From a virus, in IMG/VR virus record IMGVR_UViG_3300034073_004910, positions 30,403 to 94,402 of that record: DNA of 64,000 nt; one strand, given 5' to 3'. Position numbers and translations under genes: made by a program. This document shows, piece after piece, positions 1-6,284 of this stretch. The notes under the pieces are model-generated. The model saw only the letters and a list, made by a program, of their open reading frames with translations, was not told the origin of the DNA and did not search any database. How positions within the stretch are numbered: position 1 is the stretch's first letter; the number at the start of each line of letters is the position of its first letter.

Positions 1-101
1 ACAGTTTGAAGTTGTGCATTGCACAGAGGACAATGATACGTTACAAAGTTAATGTGAGTCACTACTCTGGGCTGAGGCAGATTTTTAAGTACAGCTTTCA
101 T
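1..101 (-). CDS. partial small protein with CxxC, cut by the window edge
   Basis: The reading frame opens with ATG at 101, one base after the stop of the upstream gene, and stays open to base 1, so at least 33 codons are visible. AGGAAG lies just upstream as a ribosome binding site. A CPLC motif near the visible end suggests half of a zinc-ribbon. Its function is unknown, and the tight spacing implies co-transcription with the glycosylase-like gene. Confidence 0.5.
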   Translation of the reverse strand, partial: MKAVLKNLPQPRVVTHINFVTYHCPLCNAQLQT

Positions 102-102
102 A

Positions 103-711
103 TTATCTTCCTGAAATTCTCCTATCGTAACTAGCAAAAGATTCGTCCCACCATTCGGGTTTATTTCTAAACTTCCACTGAGCAAACGTTGCTTTGTCGA
201 GCATATAAAAATATCTATAAGTTTGAACAGGGTCGTTTGGATTTCTTAGTTCTGGCGGGAAATGTTGGGATAAAGCTAACGCAAATTGCGTTAGCCCCAA
301 ATTGGGCATATTGTTAGGAATATTGAAATTCTTTACAATATGCTCGAGTTCACGAATTTTTCCATATCTATAGGTGTACTCATCACAAAGCTCTGCCGCA
401 TAATTAAAAGTGTAGGCATAGTTTTCATATGACGAGCGCACCCAGATAGTACACGGATGATTATACATAGTAGGCAGATACGGCGACAAAGGCCTCTCTG
501 GTAAAGGAAGGGGAGCGATTTCTTTCTTCGCTTTATTAAGAATACCAGTTTCTTCTTTGGTAAGAGCACGAGGAACAAAACCTAATAGTTTATCTACCCA
601 TAGAGCTGTGCTCATCATTTGAGCAGCTTCAAGCGGCATTTTCACTACATGCTTATCGACATGATATTCAATACTTTTTTTAAGATCGTGGTCGAGAATA
701 AAGATGTTCAC
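103..711 (-). CDS. pyrimidine-dimer glycosylase-like conserved phage protein
   Basis: This is a 202-residue protein with a GTG start. The N-terminus (MNIFILDHDLKKSIEYHVDK followed by HVVKMPLEAAQMMSTALW) matches a protein family common in marine phages that is often annotated as T4 endonuclease V/pyrimidine-dimer-glycosylase-like. In that family the conserved HVVKM and AQM(L/M)STA blocks dominate. A repair role is a family-level guess, because I cannot verify the catalytic residues of true endonuclease V. The gene heads a leftward unit with its own TTGACT/TATAAT promoter about 30 bases upstream, and the next gene follows after one base. Confidence 0.55.
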   Translation of the reverse strand: MNIFILDHDLKKSIEYHVDKHVVKMPLEAAQMMSTALWVDKLLGFVPRALTKEETGILNKAKKEIAPLPLPERPLSPYLPTMYNHPCTIWVRSSYENYAYTFNYAAELCDEYTYRYGKIRELEHIVKNFNIPNNMPNLGLTQFALALSQHFPPELRNPNDPVQTYRYFYMLDKATFAQWKFRNKPEWWDESFASYDRRISGR

Positions 712-737
712 TAAAGTTCTCTGACATTGAAAGATAT

Positions 738-766
738 ATTATATATAATTGACGTAATAAAGTCAA
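738..766 (-). promoter_or_regulatory. sigma70-type promoter
   Basis: Read on the minus strand, TTGACT (766-761) and TATAAT (743-738) are separated by 17 bp. The promoter lies upstream of the glycosylase-like gene. Confidence 0.75.
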
Positions 767-776
767 GAAACTTTTT

Positions 777-908
777 CTAAAATTTGAGGCGTAGCTTTAA
801 AATTAAATACCTGAGTACGAGTCTACAGCGTTCATCCGAAAGTTCACTTACAGTGAGTTCCTGATTCATAAGCTGCTGTAAAATTTTCTCGTACTCAGGC
901 TTAATCAT
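777..908 (-). CDS. small protein, 43 aa, unknown
   Basis: The frame runs from ATG 908 to a TAG at 777-779 with AGGAATAAC upstream. The sequence MIKPEYEKILQQLMNQELTV begins a predicted helical, charged peptide. I do not recognise a family. It follows the 59-aa gene by three bases, which suggests operon membership. Its stop lies just upstream of the next promoter. Confidence 0.45.
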   Translation of the reverse strand: MIKPEYEKILQQLMNQELTVSELSDERCRLVLRYLILKLRLKF

Positions 909-911
909 TAG

Positions 912-1091
912 TTATTCCTTATCATCCATTCCTTCTGTGTCTGAGTAAGCCCCAGATTTACCTCGATGTTGGTTCCAGGTAGAATAACAAACTGCAACTG
1001 CTTGCTGCTGATCGCGGCCTTCTCTTATAACTTCTGGCACACAGCGGGCAATAAAAGACTCTTCCGTTTCGTTTTTTCTAGGTTTTGGCAT
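912..1091 (-). CDS. small conserved phage protein (PKPRKNE...FIARC...AVCYSTW type)
   Basis: This 59-residue protein begins MPKPRKNETEESFIARCVPE and contains QQAVAVCYSTW. The pattern of a PKP(R/K)K.E start, FIARC and a later AVCYS.W is a short domain seen repeatedly in phages, either alone or fused to head proteins. Its function is not established. Its ATG lies inside the 3' end of the neighbouring gene with a 14-nt overlap, which suggests translational coupling. Confidence 0.65.
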   Translation of the reverse strand: MPKPRKNETEESFIARCVPEVIREGRDQQQAVAVCYSTWNQHRGKSGAYSDTEGMDDKE

Positions 1092-1521
1092 TATTTGATC
1101 TCATCAACTCTACATAACTAGAGAGTTCTCCTACTAGCTCCTCGATACGATCGAGCAACGAGTCAAAACTTTCATCGTCTTCGTCATCTTCATATGCAAC
1201 TTTATCGTTATTCAATTGCTCTACTTTATTTCGAGCCCAAGACTGCCCAGGATCACCTCCCCATAAAGCCCAGGCAATTCTCCCAGCACTAGGGTACCCC
1301 TGCTCTCCTGGGGAAAATCCTTGGCCTTGCTTATCGACTTCGTGTCGAGAAAAATAAGAATGCATACGCCGAACCGTGCGCGGAGAAAGATTTTCTTTTC
1401 GAATCAATTGATTTGCACGAGTGACTCCTACAATCGTACCACCTCGATTATATTCTTTGCGCCACTCTAAACCCCGCTTGGCTTCGGCTGCCATTGCATC
1501 TGTAGGAACTAAATCTACCAT
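1078..1521 (-). CDS. conserved phage protein with EWRKE...SRHEVDK...GRIAWALWGGDPG domain
   Basis: This 147-residue protein starts at ATG 1521. It carries a strongly recognisable block: AMAAEAKRGLEWRKEY, then RTVRRMHSYFSRHEVDKQG, then YPSAGRIAWALWGGDPG and WARNKV. The block recurs in phages, often next to or fused to capsid-maturation proteins, but no activity is assigned. The acidic stretch EDDEDDE separates it from a helical C-terminal tail. It lies directly downstream of the tRNA cluster on the minus strand and overlaps the 59-aa gene. Confidence 0.7.
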   Translation of the reverse strand: MVDLVPTDAMAAEAKRGLEWRKEYNRGGTIVGVTRANQLIRKENLSPRTVRRMHSYFSRHEVDKQGQGFSPGEQGYPSAGRIAWALWGGDPGQSWARNKVEQLNNDKVAYEDDEDDESFDSLLDRIEELVGELSSYVELMRSNNAKT

Positions 1522-1534
1522 TGTTTACTCCATA

Positions 1535-1610
1535 TGGTGCTTCGAGATGGGATTGAACCATCGACCTGACGCTTATAAGACGCCCGCTCTTACCCCTGAG
1601 CTACCGAAGC
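1535..1610 (-). tRNA. tRNA-Ile (anticodon UAU), CCA encoded
   Basis: A cloverleaf reads on the minus strand from 1610. The acceptor arms GCTTCGG/TCGAAGC pair with one G-U. The D-arm is GCTC/GAGC, the anticodon loop CTTATAA gives UAU, the T-arm is GATGG-TTCAATC-CCATC, and a 3' CCA is encoded (1535-1537). UAU decodes AUA, a codon used in this A+T-rich phage and usually poorly served by proteobacterial hosts. Confidence 0.9.
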
Positions 1611-1614
1611 GAAT

Positions 1615-1691
1615 TGGTGGGCTGTCTGGGATTCGAACCCAGGACACCCTGGTTAAAAGCCAGGTGCTCTAACCAACTGAGCTAACAGCCC
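1615..1691 (-). tRNA. tRNA-Lys (anticodon UUU), CCA encoded
   Basis: The acceptor GGGCTGT/ACAGCCC, D-stem GCTC/GAGC, anticodon stem CCTGG/CCAGG with loop CTTTTAA, and T-arm CTGGG-TTCGAAT-CCCAG form a canonical 77-nt tRNA including CCA. It is four bases from tRNA-Ile and belongs to the same minus-strand transcript. Confidence 0.93.
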
Positions 1692-1697
1692 TTACGA

Positions 1698-1771
1698 TGG
1701 TGCGGCTTGAGAGAATCGAACTCTCACCTCTAGCTTGGAAGGCTAGGGCACTACCTTTATGCAAAAGCCGC
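1698..1771 (-). tRNA. tRNA-Gly (anticodon UCC), CCA encoded
   Basis: The acceptor is GCGGCTT/AAGCCGC. The anticodon stem CTAGC/GCTAG encloses CTTCCAA (UCC), and the T-arm is GAGAG-TTCGATT-CTCTC followed by ACCA. The 5' end coincides with the last base of the stop codon of the speD-like gene, so RNase P cleavage must separate the mRNA from the tRNA. Confidence 0.9.
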
Positions 1772-2142
1772 TAAAGGGGAATTTCTGCTAGCCCAGATTC
1801 GCGATCTAGGTACTTGTAAGACACGTTGACTGGCTCAAATTCTTCCAGCGCCTGAAACACATCTCTTGGGTCCATAGGACCACAGGTATATACGTCAAGT
1901 TGAATAAGTCCAGGATTCGTTTCATCCCAAACATGAATCGCAATATGACTGGTCTCGATAATCACAACTCCAGTCAATCCACGATTTCCTTCGACATTTA
2001 AATAATGAGAAATAGGACCTTTACAAATTTTCATGCCAATCTTAGAGACTAGCGTAGTCATCCAGTGCTCCAAGTGCTCTGTAGCCGTTGGAGGATTTAG
2101 TACTTCTGCGCGAATGATTAAATGTACGTGTACAAGGTGCAT
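1771..2142 (-). CDS. speD: S-adenosylmethionine decarboxylase-like protein
   Basis: This 123-residue protein fits the length of class 1b AdoMet decarboxylase proenzymes, pyruvoyl enzymes that supply aminopropyl groups for spermidine synthesis. The visible motif VIIETSHIAIHVWDE, then IQLDVYTCG, aligns with the family pattern SESHxxIHTWPE...DVFTCG. The pyruvoyl-forming Ser, the following His and the catalytic Cys are present. The residue before the Ser is Thr instead of the usual Glu. speD homologues are known in cyanophages and other large phages. It is co-directional with the tRNAs. Self-processing cannot be confirmed from sequence. Confidence 0.72.
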   Translation of the reverse strand: MHLVHVHLIIRAEVLNPPTATEHLEHWMTTLVSKIGMKICKGPISHYLNVEGNRGLTGVVIIETSHIAIHVWDETNPGLIQLDVYTCGPMDPRDVFQALEEFEPVNVSYKYLDRESGLAEIPL

Positions 2143-2151
2143 ATATTTCTC

Positions 2152-2361
2152 TTAAAAATGTTTTGTCAAAATCTGTAGTTTTTCTTCCCACTCTGCTAGA
2201 ATTGCTACTTCCTGATCAATTGTTTTCATAATATCAGGATGCTCGCCAACTCCAACATGATTGTTCAATAGAATTTCAATATTTACTTTATGAAATTCTA
2301 TCTCTGCTTCGTACTTTTGTTTGAGAGCCTTTAAAATATTACTGCGATGAGTTATGCTCAT
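2152..2361 (-). CDS. small helical protein, 69 aa, unknown
   Basis: I chose ATG 2361 (MSITHRSNILKALKQKYEAE), because the longer frame would run into the tRNA-Leu 3' exon. Most of the sequence is predicted amphipathic helix (KYEAEIEFHKVNIEILL, VAILAEWEEKLQIL). The gene sits between the split tRNA-Leu and speD. I do not recognise a family. Confidence 0.55.
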   Translation of the reverse strand: MSITHRSNILKALKQKYEAEIEFHKVNIEILLNNHVGVGEHPDIMKTIDQEVAILAEWEEKLQILTKHF

Positions 2362-2427
2362 ATAATTCTCTAAAAGTGGTGCGGGTAGCCGGACTCGAAC
2401 CGGCACGCTATAAAAGCGACAGATTTT

Positions 2428-3076
2428 CTTACCACTACGTGTTTCCACGCCATTACTGTTTGTGGTCTGGACTTTGTCTTTACCATAGTGTTTCCACTTT
2501 AGGTACCTCGTGTAAAGTCTCTACACTCGTCTTTCGACTAGCACGGCGTTGCCATGACTAAAGGTTTCACCGTTTTAGCGAGGTCCACTTACTAAGTTTC
2601 CCTAGTAAGGCTCTTATTTGTATAGTGCGTTACAATAACTTCTTGCGAGCTAAAAGTTTCTATATTTTGAGAAGCTTTCCCAGCGCAGCTTCTGCTGCAA
2701 AACGGCCCTTTTTTCCTTTGCTTCTATTATGTTTAGCATCGTGTAGCTTTCTCCCTTCTAGGATAAAACTAGAATGGCACACTTCACATATAAAAGTTTG
2801 AGAGCCTATTCGTTTTGCGTCAAGTTTTGCATGTGCTGAGCGGTCAATAACCGCTAAGTTATCAATATCGTTATTAGTAACGTCTCCGTCAATGTGGTCT
2901 ACGGTTTCATTTTTGGTAAACTTTCTACCAATATGGTTTTCCATAATAAACTTAGGATATGAAACAGTTTTCTTTGTTCCATCAAGAAACACAATAACTA
3001 TTCTAGATCTATTATCCTTAGCTATGTAGGGGCCATATATTTTTTTAATATTTTCGTAAACCATACACTATACTAA
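2428..3076 (-). mobile_element. group I intron (IC3-like) carrying an HNH gene in its P1 loop
   Basis: The intron starts after exon U34 and ends in the expected terminal G (2428). After the HNH gene come a guide-like GAGCC (2613-2609) able to pair with exon CUU using the U-G splice-site wobble, and a P2 hairpin. Core segments follow that resemble the tRNA-Leu intron consensus: GTGTAGAGACTTTACACGAG and GGTAAAGACAAAGTCC, which form P7/P3-type pairings (AGACTTT with AAAGTC). The 0.45-kb insertion between splice site and guide places the endonuclease in L1. Subgroup assignment is by eye, so a covariance-model search would settle it. Confidence 0.82.
2660..3064 (-). CDS. intron-encoded HNH homing endonuclease
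   Basis: This 134-residue protein carries the HNH signature ETVDHIDGDVTNNDIDNL followed by an ASAHAKL-like helix (RSAHAKLDAKR). A zinc-knuckle Cys pair follows (FICEVCHSSF) with a basic C-terminus. It starts 12 bases inside the intron. The expected role is to cut intronless tRNA-Leu alleles and promote homing. The upstream sequence offers only a weak ribosome binding site. The location inside a catalytic intron makes homing endonuclease much likelier than a packaging HNH. Confidence 0.82.
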   Translation of the reverse strand: MVYENIKKIYGPYIAKDNRSRIVIVFLDGTKKTVSYPKFIMENHIGRKFTKNETVDHIDGDVTNNDIDNLAVIDRSAHAKLDAKRIGSQTFICEVCHSSFILEGRKLHDAKHNRSKGKKGRFAAEAALGKLLKI

Positions 3077-3114
3077 AAGTCTGTTGTGTCTACCGATTCC
3101 ACCATACCCGCGTA

Positions 3115-3270
3115 TCAATCATACCAATGGCGAAGCACTCCCGCCATAATTACAAAGTTTGTAAGCAGAGTGACTATTACTATCACTGTACGAATCAAAG
3201 CTATAGTGTTTGCTTCTTTGTCCGTACTGCCGCTTTTTTCGCCTAGAGCTTTTGCCCAAAGTCTCCACAT
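3115..3270 (-). CDS. small membrane protein, 51 aa
   Basis: The frame begins MWRLWAKALGEKSGSTDKEA at ATG 3270 and ends four bases before the tRNA-Leu 5' end. A hydrophobic stretch TVIVIVTLLTNFVIMAGV forms one membrane segment. A GGGAG sequence inside the tRNA-Thr 3' end sits at ribosome-binding distance. It fills the gap between two tRNAs. No family is recognised. Confidence 0.5.
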   Translation of the reverse strand: MWRLWAKALGEKSGSTDKEANTIALIRTVIVIVTLLTNFVIMAGVLRHWYD

Positions 3271-3273
3271 ATT

Positions 3274-3349
3274 TGGTGCTCCCAGAGAGAATCGAACTCC
3301 CAACCTACTGATTACAAATCAGTTGCTCTACCTGTTGAGCTATGGAAGC
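3274..3349 (-). tRNA. tRNA-Thr (anticodon UGU), CCA encoded
   Basis: The acceptor is GCTTCCA/TGGGAGC, the D-arm GCTC/GAGC, and the anticodon stem ACTGA/TCAGT encloses TTTGTAA (UGU). The T-loop is TTCGATT and CCA is encoded. It is the first tRNA of the cluster, directly downstream of the promoter at 3387-3415. The T-stem (TGGGA/TCTCT) is not perfectly paired. Confidence 0.87.
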
Positions 3350-3386
3350 CAAAAATTGCCGAATGCTCTTTTCAAATTTGAAATAT

Positions 3387-3415
3387 AGTATACTTAAAAA
3401 AACTAAAAAAGTCAA
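3387..3415 (-). promoter_or_regulatory. sigma70-type promoter of the tRNA cluster
   Basis: On the minus strand TTGACT (3415-3410) and TATACT (3392-3387) are spaced by 17 bp. The promoter reads into tRNA-Thr and the rest of the tRNA cluster. Confidence 0.72.
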
Positions 3416-3423
3416 CATATATT

Positions 3424-3705
3424 TTAGGATATCTTTTTATTTTTGTAAGGGTTATCTTGATAGAAGGTTTTTTGAATCATCCAATTGCATGGATAGTGAA
3501 ACACATCTTTTGTTGCAGTAAAAAGCACTGTTTGATAGTCCAGCTCAAGATAACTGAGCCAGCCTGGTTGAGTTTTTTCAATTTGTTTTTTTGAAAGAAC
3601 ATCCAAAATTTTATATGGCTCAGAAACTATACATACGTCTACTCCAATAAATTGAAAGTATACTGGATGCCATGTTATGGTAGCAATTGATCCTATTGGG
3701 TGCAT
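3424..3705 (-). CDS. unknown protein, 93 aa
   Basis: ATG 3705 overlaps the end of the upstream gene by 13 nt. The sequence (MHPIGSIATITWHPVYFQFI...) is mixed alpha/beta with many aromatics and a lysine-rich end. No motif or family is recognised. It is the last gene of the leftward operon that carries the lysis cluster. Confidence 0.55.
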   Translation of the reverse strand: MHPIGSIATITWHPVYFQFIGVDVCIVSEPYKILDVLSKKQIEKTQPGWLSYLELDYQTVLFTATKDVFHYPCNWMIQKTFYQDNPYKNKKIS

Positions 3706-4097
3706 AATTGATTATGTACTATGATTGCCTCTTCTGGCGTGGAAACAACAATCGAATCAATATTTTCATAATTGTTTCGAAATGCAACTGCTAGTCTTTG
3801 ATTTCCAAATAGACAAAGATATGGTTTTTTGGAGTCGTAAAGCGATAAGCAGTTTTCATCGACCGACTGCTTACCGTGATTGTAGGCTTCTAAAGTATTT
3901 TCTGTAACTATAATTGGATGTTTCATTCCATTTACTAGTATATCGTTTTCCAACTCATAAAAGTTTGGTTGAATTAGTCTACTTTCATGAGTAACAAAGT
4001 TTGCTATAGAACTTACTGGTAGATTTACTACATAGTATGTAGTTGTAACTATCTCAAGCAAAGGAGTGGCTCGAGTTATTGTAAAGCTATCTTTCAT
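3693..4097 (-). CDS. possible ParB/sulfiredoxin-like domain protein
   Basis: This is a 134-residue protein. The middle part has LENDILVNGMKHPIIVTENT followed by LCLFGNQRLAVAFRNNYENI. This resembles the ParB N-terminal fold (an L...I...G...PIiV strand-helix, then G(H/N)(R/Q)RL..A), which phages use in varied nucleases and regulators. No DNA-binding helix-turn-helix follows. The assignment rests on short motifs only. It overlaps both neighbours in the lysis operon. Confidence 0.4.
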   Translation of the reverse strand: MKDSFTITRATPLLEIVTTTYYVVNLPVSSIANFVTHESRLIQPNFYELENDILVNGMKHPIIVTENTLEAYNHGKQSVDENCLSLYDSKKPYLCLFGNQRLAVAFRNNYENIDSIVVSTPEEAIIVHNQLCTQ

Positions 4098-4410
4098 GAA
4101 TGCTTCGATAGAAGAGTATCACGCTCTGCGATTCTTTGATGTATCGCCGCAATTCCTGCACATTGTGAGACAGGTTTTCGTAGCCTTTTGGCGTAATCGC
4201 AAAAAACGGTTCATTTCCTGCTTTTGCTAAAAACTCGTCTAAATTTTTTTCTGATACGACATAAAATTCTACAGACCGTAATGTAACCGCACTTACGGGC
4301 GCGGCATGAATTATTGGAGTCGGTTCGCAGTAGTTCGGCGCAAGCTCAGGCTTTTGCTGCAAAAGCGAGCATCCGCTTAAAAGTGTTGCACAAATTATAA
4401 GTTTTTTCAC
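4087..4410 (-). CDS. outer-membrane spanin-like lipoprotein (Rz1 type)
   Basis: This 107-residue protein begins MKKLIICATLLSGCSLLQQK, a signal peptide ending in the lipobox LSGC, so a mature lipoprotein with N-terminal Cys is predicted. A proline-containing linker follows, as in o-spanins. It overlaps the i-spanin-like gene by four bases, the arrangement expected for separate Rz/Rz1-type pairs. The role would be fusing inner and outer membranes in the last step of lysis. At 107 residues it is longer than lambda Rz1. Confidence 0.65.
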   Translation of the reverse strand: MKKLIICATLLSGCSLLQQKPELAPNYCEPTPIIHAAPVSAVTLRSVEFYVVSEKNLDEFLAKAGNEPFFAITPKGYENLSHNVQELRRYIKESQSVILFYRSIHER

Positions 4411-4820
4411 TTTAAAAGCTCAGTTTGAAATTGCTGAGTTTCAGCCTCTATAGTGTCAAATACTTGCTGCGTCGCCCGATTCACTCGTATTTGTATCAGA
4501 TTTGGCTTAGCCGCCGATAATTTTGTTAAATCGTGTTTTTGAAATATTTCTTGTGCTTTAGCTGCTTCTTCTCTAATTTTCACCGTGCGAGCATTTAAAT
4601 TATTGAGCTCTAGTGTTTGAGTATTAATGCTTTGAGAAATTCGTTCAAGTGAAGTCGAAAGTTGTTGAATTTGATAAGTTCGCACTTGTAGTTGTGCTTG
4701 AAGAGTTTTATTTGAATTTGAAAGATTATTTACGAAAATATATAAATATGTAAATAATCCTAGAGTACCAAGAATAAAAACGAGGTTAAGAATTCTTTTA
4801 AATTCCAATAGAAAGTTCAT
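4407..4820 (-). CDS. inner-membrane spanin-like protein (Rz type)
   Basis: This 137-residue protein has one N-terminal membrane segment (residues about 11-30, LNLVFILGTLGLFTYLYIFV), then a long predicted coiled coil rich in Gln, Leu and Ser. This is the topology of type II i-spanins. It lies between the lysozyme-like gene (23-nt overlap) and the lipoprotein gene. Sequence identity to Rz is not evident, so the call relies on topology and neighbours. Confidence 0.65.
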   Translation of the reverse strand: MNFLLEFKRILNLVFILGTLGLFTYLYIFVNNLSNSNKTLQAQLQVRTYQIQQLSTSLERISQSINTQTLELNNLNARTVKIREEAAKAQEIFQKHDLTKLSAAKPNLIQIRVNRATQQVFDTIEAETQQFQTELLK

Positions 4821-5301
4821 GAATTATTCTCATTTTGGCAGTTAGTCTTCGAGCTTGTTCGCCATACTGTGCATACCAAAAACTGGACTCCATTTCTTTA
4901 GCTACATTTGCCCAGTTTTTAGTATAAACAGTTGCGATTAATTCTTTCAAAGAAAGGAAATTATCGCGGCCCAGGAAGAACAGCATATTTATTAATACTT
5001 CCTGGGCCTCGGCAGGGATGGTTTCCCAGTCTGGAAAGATGATTCTGAAGTCAGAAAATGCAATGGCGAGGTCTTCTTCAAACAACTCGCGACTCTGTGC
5101 TTCAGTAATTGTATCGCCTAATTTTAACGAGCGAATAGGTAAAGGATCTTTCTTAGATATTTTATGACCTATTCCTACGGTCAGAAATCCTTCTGTATCG
5201 CTGTAAACTCTTAACTTTTTTCCTGCGTCAATCTCAAGTTGACGAATTAGACGTTTTAAATTTACTTGTCCAGCATTATGTCTAGGAAACCACCCCATCA
5301 C
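4798..5301 (-). CDS. T4-type lysozyme (GH24) homologue lacking the catalytic Glu
   Basis: This 167-residue protein is close in length to T4 lysozyme (164). The active-site region reads LEIDAGKKLRVYSDTEGFLT followed by VGIGHK. It aligns with the T4 pattern IDEGLRLKIY.DTEGYYTIGIGH. The Asp and Thr of the catalytic triad are kept, but the position of the essential Glu is Ala (codon GCA, one base from GAA). It may be a non-enzymatic or decayed endolysin, since a GH108 muramidase is encoded 4 kb away. A spanin pair follows directly. Confidence 0.75.
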   Translation of the reverse strand: MMGWFPRHNAGQVNLKRLIRQLEIDAGKKLRVYSDTEGFLTVGIGHKISKKDPLPIRSLKLGDTITEAQSRELFEEDLAIAFSDFRIIFPDWETIPAEAQEVLINMLFFLGRDNFLSLKELIATVYTKNWANVAKEMESSFWYAQYGEQARRLTAKMRIIHELSIGI

Positions 5302-5306
5302 TTATA

Positions 5307-5411
5307 TCAGCCGAAAGGAAGCCCAGATGCTAATTCAAAAGCACCTACGCCTACCATCAACCCAAGAAGGGTAATACCGGCTTTTTCAAAAATGTTGGAA
5401 ATCGTGTTCAT
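5307..5411 (-). CDS. small membrane peptide, 34 aa (possible holin-related)
   Basis: ATG 5411 overlaps the stop of the small heat-shock gene (ATGA), and the frame ends six bases before the lysozyme-like gene. The peptide begins MNTISNIFEKAGITLLGLMV and forms a single hydrophobic helix. Position next to lysis genes suggests a holin, pinholin or antiholin-like role, but nothing in the sequence is diagnostic. Confidence 0.5.
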   Translation of the reverse strand: MNTISNIFEKAGITLLGLMVGVGAFELASGLPFG

Positions 5412-5794
5412 GATTGTATCTCAATATAATTGGCGGGGTTAACTGCCCGAGGCTTGAAAGTAATCTTTAATAGCCCGTCTTTAAACGTAGCGTCTGTCAC
5501 TTCAAGATTTTTTGGTACAAAAAAACTGCGCCGGAATGCTTTTCCACTTATACCCTTATGAATATAAGTTTCTGAGCTTAAACTTTTCTCTCCTTCTACA
5601 AGCAGAATACCGTTGTCAAAATGAATCTTCACTTGTTCTTTTGACCAACCTGGAAGAGCCAAATCTACTCTATAGTTCTGATCTTCAAGCTTTACGATAT
5701 TAAACCGAGGAAATGCGTCTACGTTCAGATCGCCAAAAAAGTCTGTAAAAAGCTTATCGCCACCCACAAAGAAGTGGTCAAGTAGTTTAGTCAT
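5408..5794 (-). CDS. small heat-shock protein (Hsp20/IbpA family)
   Basis: This 128-residue protein carries an alpha-crystallin domain: FPRFNIVKLEDQNYRVDLAL, PGWSKEQVKI, GILLVEGEK, then the G-AFRRSFFVP-ATFKDGLLKI block typical of IbpA/Hsp20. These ATP-independent chaperones hold unfolding proteins, and homologues are frequent in T4-like cyanophages. AGGAGA precedes the start. The stop overlaps the 34-aa membrane peptide gene, so translation is probably coupled. Confidence 0.85.
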   Translation of the reverse strand: MTKLLDHFFVGGDKLFTDFFGDLNVDAFPRFNIVKLEDQNYRVDLALPGWSKEQVKIHFDNGILLVEGEKSLSSETYIHKGISGKAFRRSFFVPKNLEVTDATFKDGLLKITFKPRAVNPANYIEIQS

Positions 5795-5841
5795 AATTTA
5801 TCTCCTAAAAAATAAACCCGCCCCTTGACGGAAGCGCCATA

Positions 5842-5872
5842 AAAAAGCTCACAGTAATACTGTGAGCTTTTT
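5842..5872 (-). terminator. strong symmetric terminator hairpin
   Basis: AAAAAGCTCACAGTA is followed after one base by its exact reverse complement, giving A- and T-tracts on both sides. It sits 10 bases after the stop of the minus-strand gene at 5883-6074 and can act in both directions. Confidence 0.85.
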
Positions 5873-5882
5873 CAAACAAAAC

Positions 5883-6074
5883 CTATTTTTCGCTAATCGG
5901 AGTTTTTGTTACTGCTCGGAGCGCAACAATCAATCCACCAAGAATGCTGCCGACTACAGTTACTTGTTCCGGAGTCAATCCCGACTCGCTAACTGTTTGC
6001 TGAGCCCAGGAAAGAACTACAGTAACTAAACCCAGCCATACAGTTTTCGATTTGAAATAATTAACAAAATTCAT
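5883..6074 (-). CDS. small membrane protein, holin-like (63 aa)
   Basis: The protein begins MNFVNYFKSKTVWLGLVTVV and has two hydrophobic segments (WLGLVTVVLSWAQ and VVGSILGGLIVALRAV) with the ending TKTPISEK. The pattern SKT(I/V)W ... LR..T.TPI occurs in small phage membrane proteins near lysis genes, often called holin-like. A strong terminator follows directly. A holin role is plausible but unproven. Confidence 0.55.
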   Translation of the reverse strand: MNFVNYFKSKTVWLGLVTVVLSWAQQTVSESGLTPEQVTVVGSILGGLIVALRAVTKTPISEK

Positions 6075-6135
6075 ACTTTTCTCCTAATTGAATTCCTAGA
6101 ATTCAATCTGCTCTTAAAAGAGCTAAGGAACGCAG

Positions 6136-6267
6136 CTAGAGAATTCTAGCCACATTATCGAACCCATCCTCTTCCTCGTCTTTATCCCACCAGTCCGAAC
6201 TTTCTCGAGTGGAATAAATATCGTTAACACCAGCAAACAAAAGTATAATAACTAAAAATAAATTCAC
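6136..6267 (-). CDS. small secreted or membrane protein, 43 aa, GTG start
   Basis: The frame uses GTG at 6265-6267 with AGGAAAA upstream. It encodes a hydrophobic N-terminus (VNLFLVIILLFAGVNDIY) and an acidic tail containing SSDWWDKDEEEDG. It lies between the tmRNA and the holin-like gene. The evidence is an open frame, a ribosome site and sensible composition, with no known homologue. Confidence 0.4.
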   Translation of the reverse strand: MNLFLVIILLFAGVNDIYSTRESSDWWDKDEEEDGFDNVARIL

Positions 6268-6284
6268 TATTGTTTTCCTAATTA

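Larger units (their letters stand above)
2377..3111 (-). tRNA. tRNA-Leu (anticodon UAA), interrupted by a group I intron
   Basis: The 5' exon is 3111-3077 (acceptor GCGGGTA, D-arm, then ACAGACTT). The 3' exon is 2427-2377 (AAAATCTGT, long variable arm CGCT/AGCG, T-arm GCCGG-TTCGAGT-CCGGC, TACCCGC, ACCA). Joining them restores the anticodon stem ACAGA/TCTGT with loop CTTAAAA (UAA) and an 86-nt class II tRNA-Leu. The interruption lies between U34 and A35, the position used by the well-known cyanobacterial and plastid tRNA-Leu(UAA) group I introns. Neither half works alone, so splicing is required for function. Confidence 0.88.

Noticed and set aside
2376-2561. Plus-strand 61-residue frame
   Set aside because: It lies antisense to the tRNA-Leu 3' exon and the intron core.
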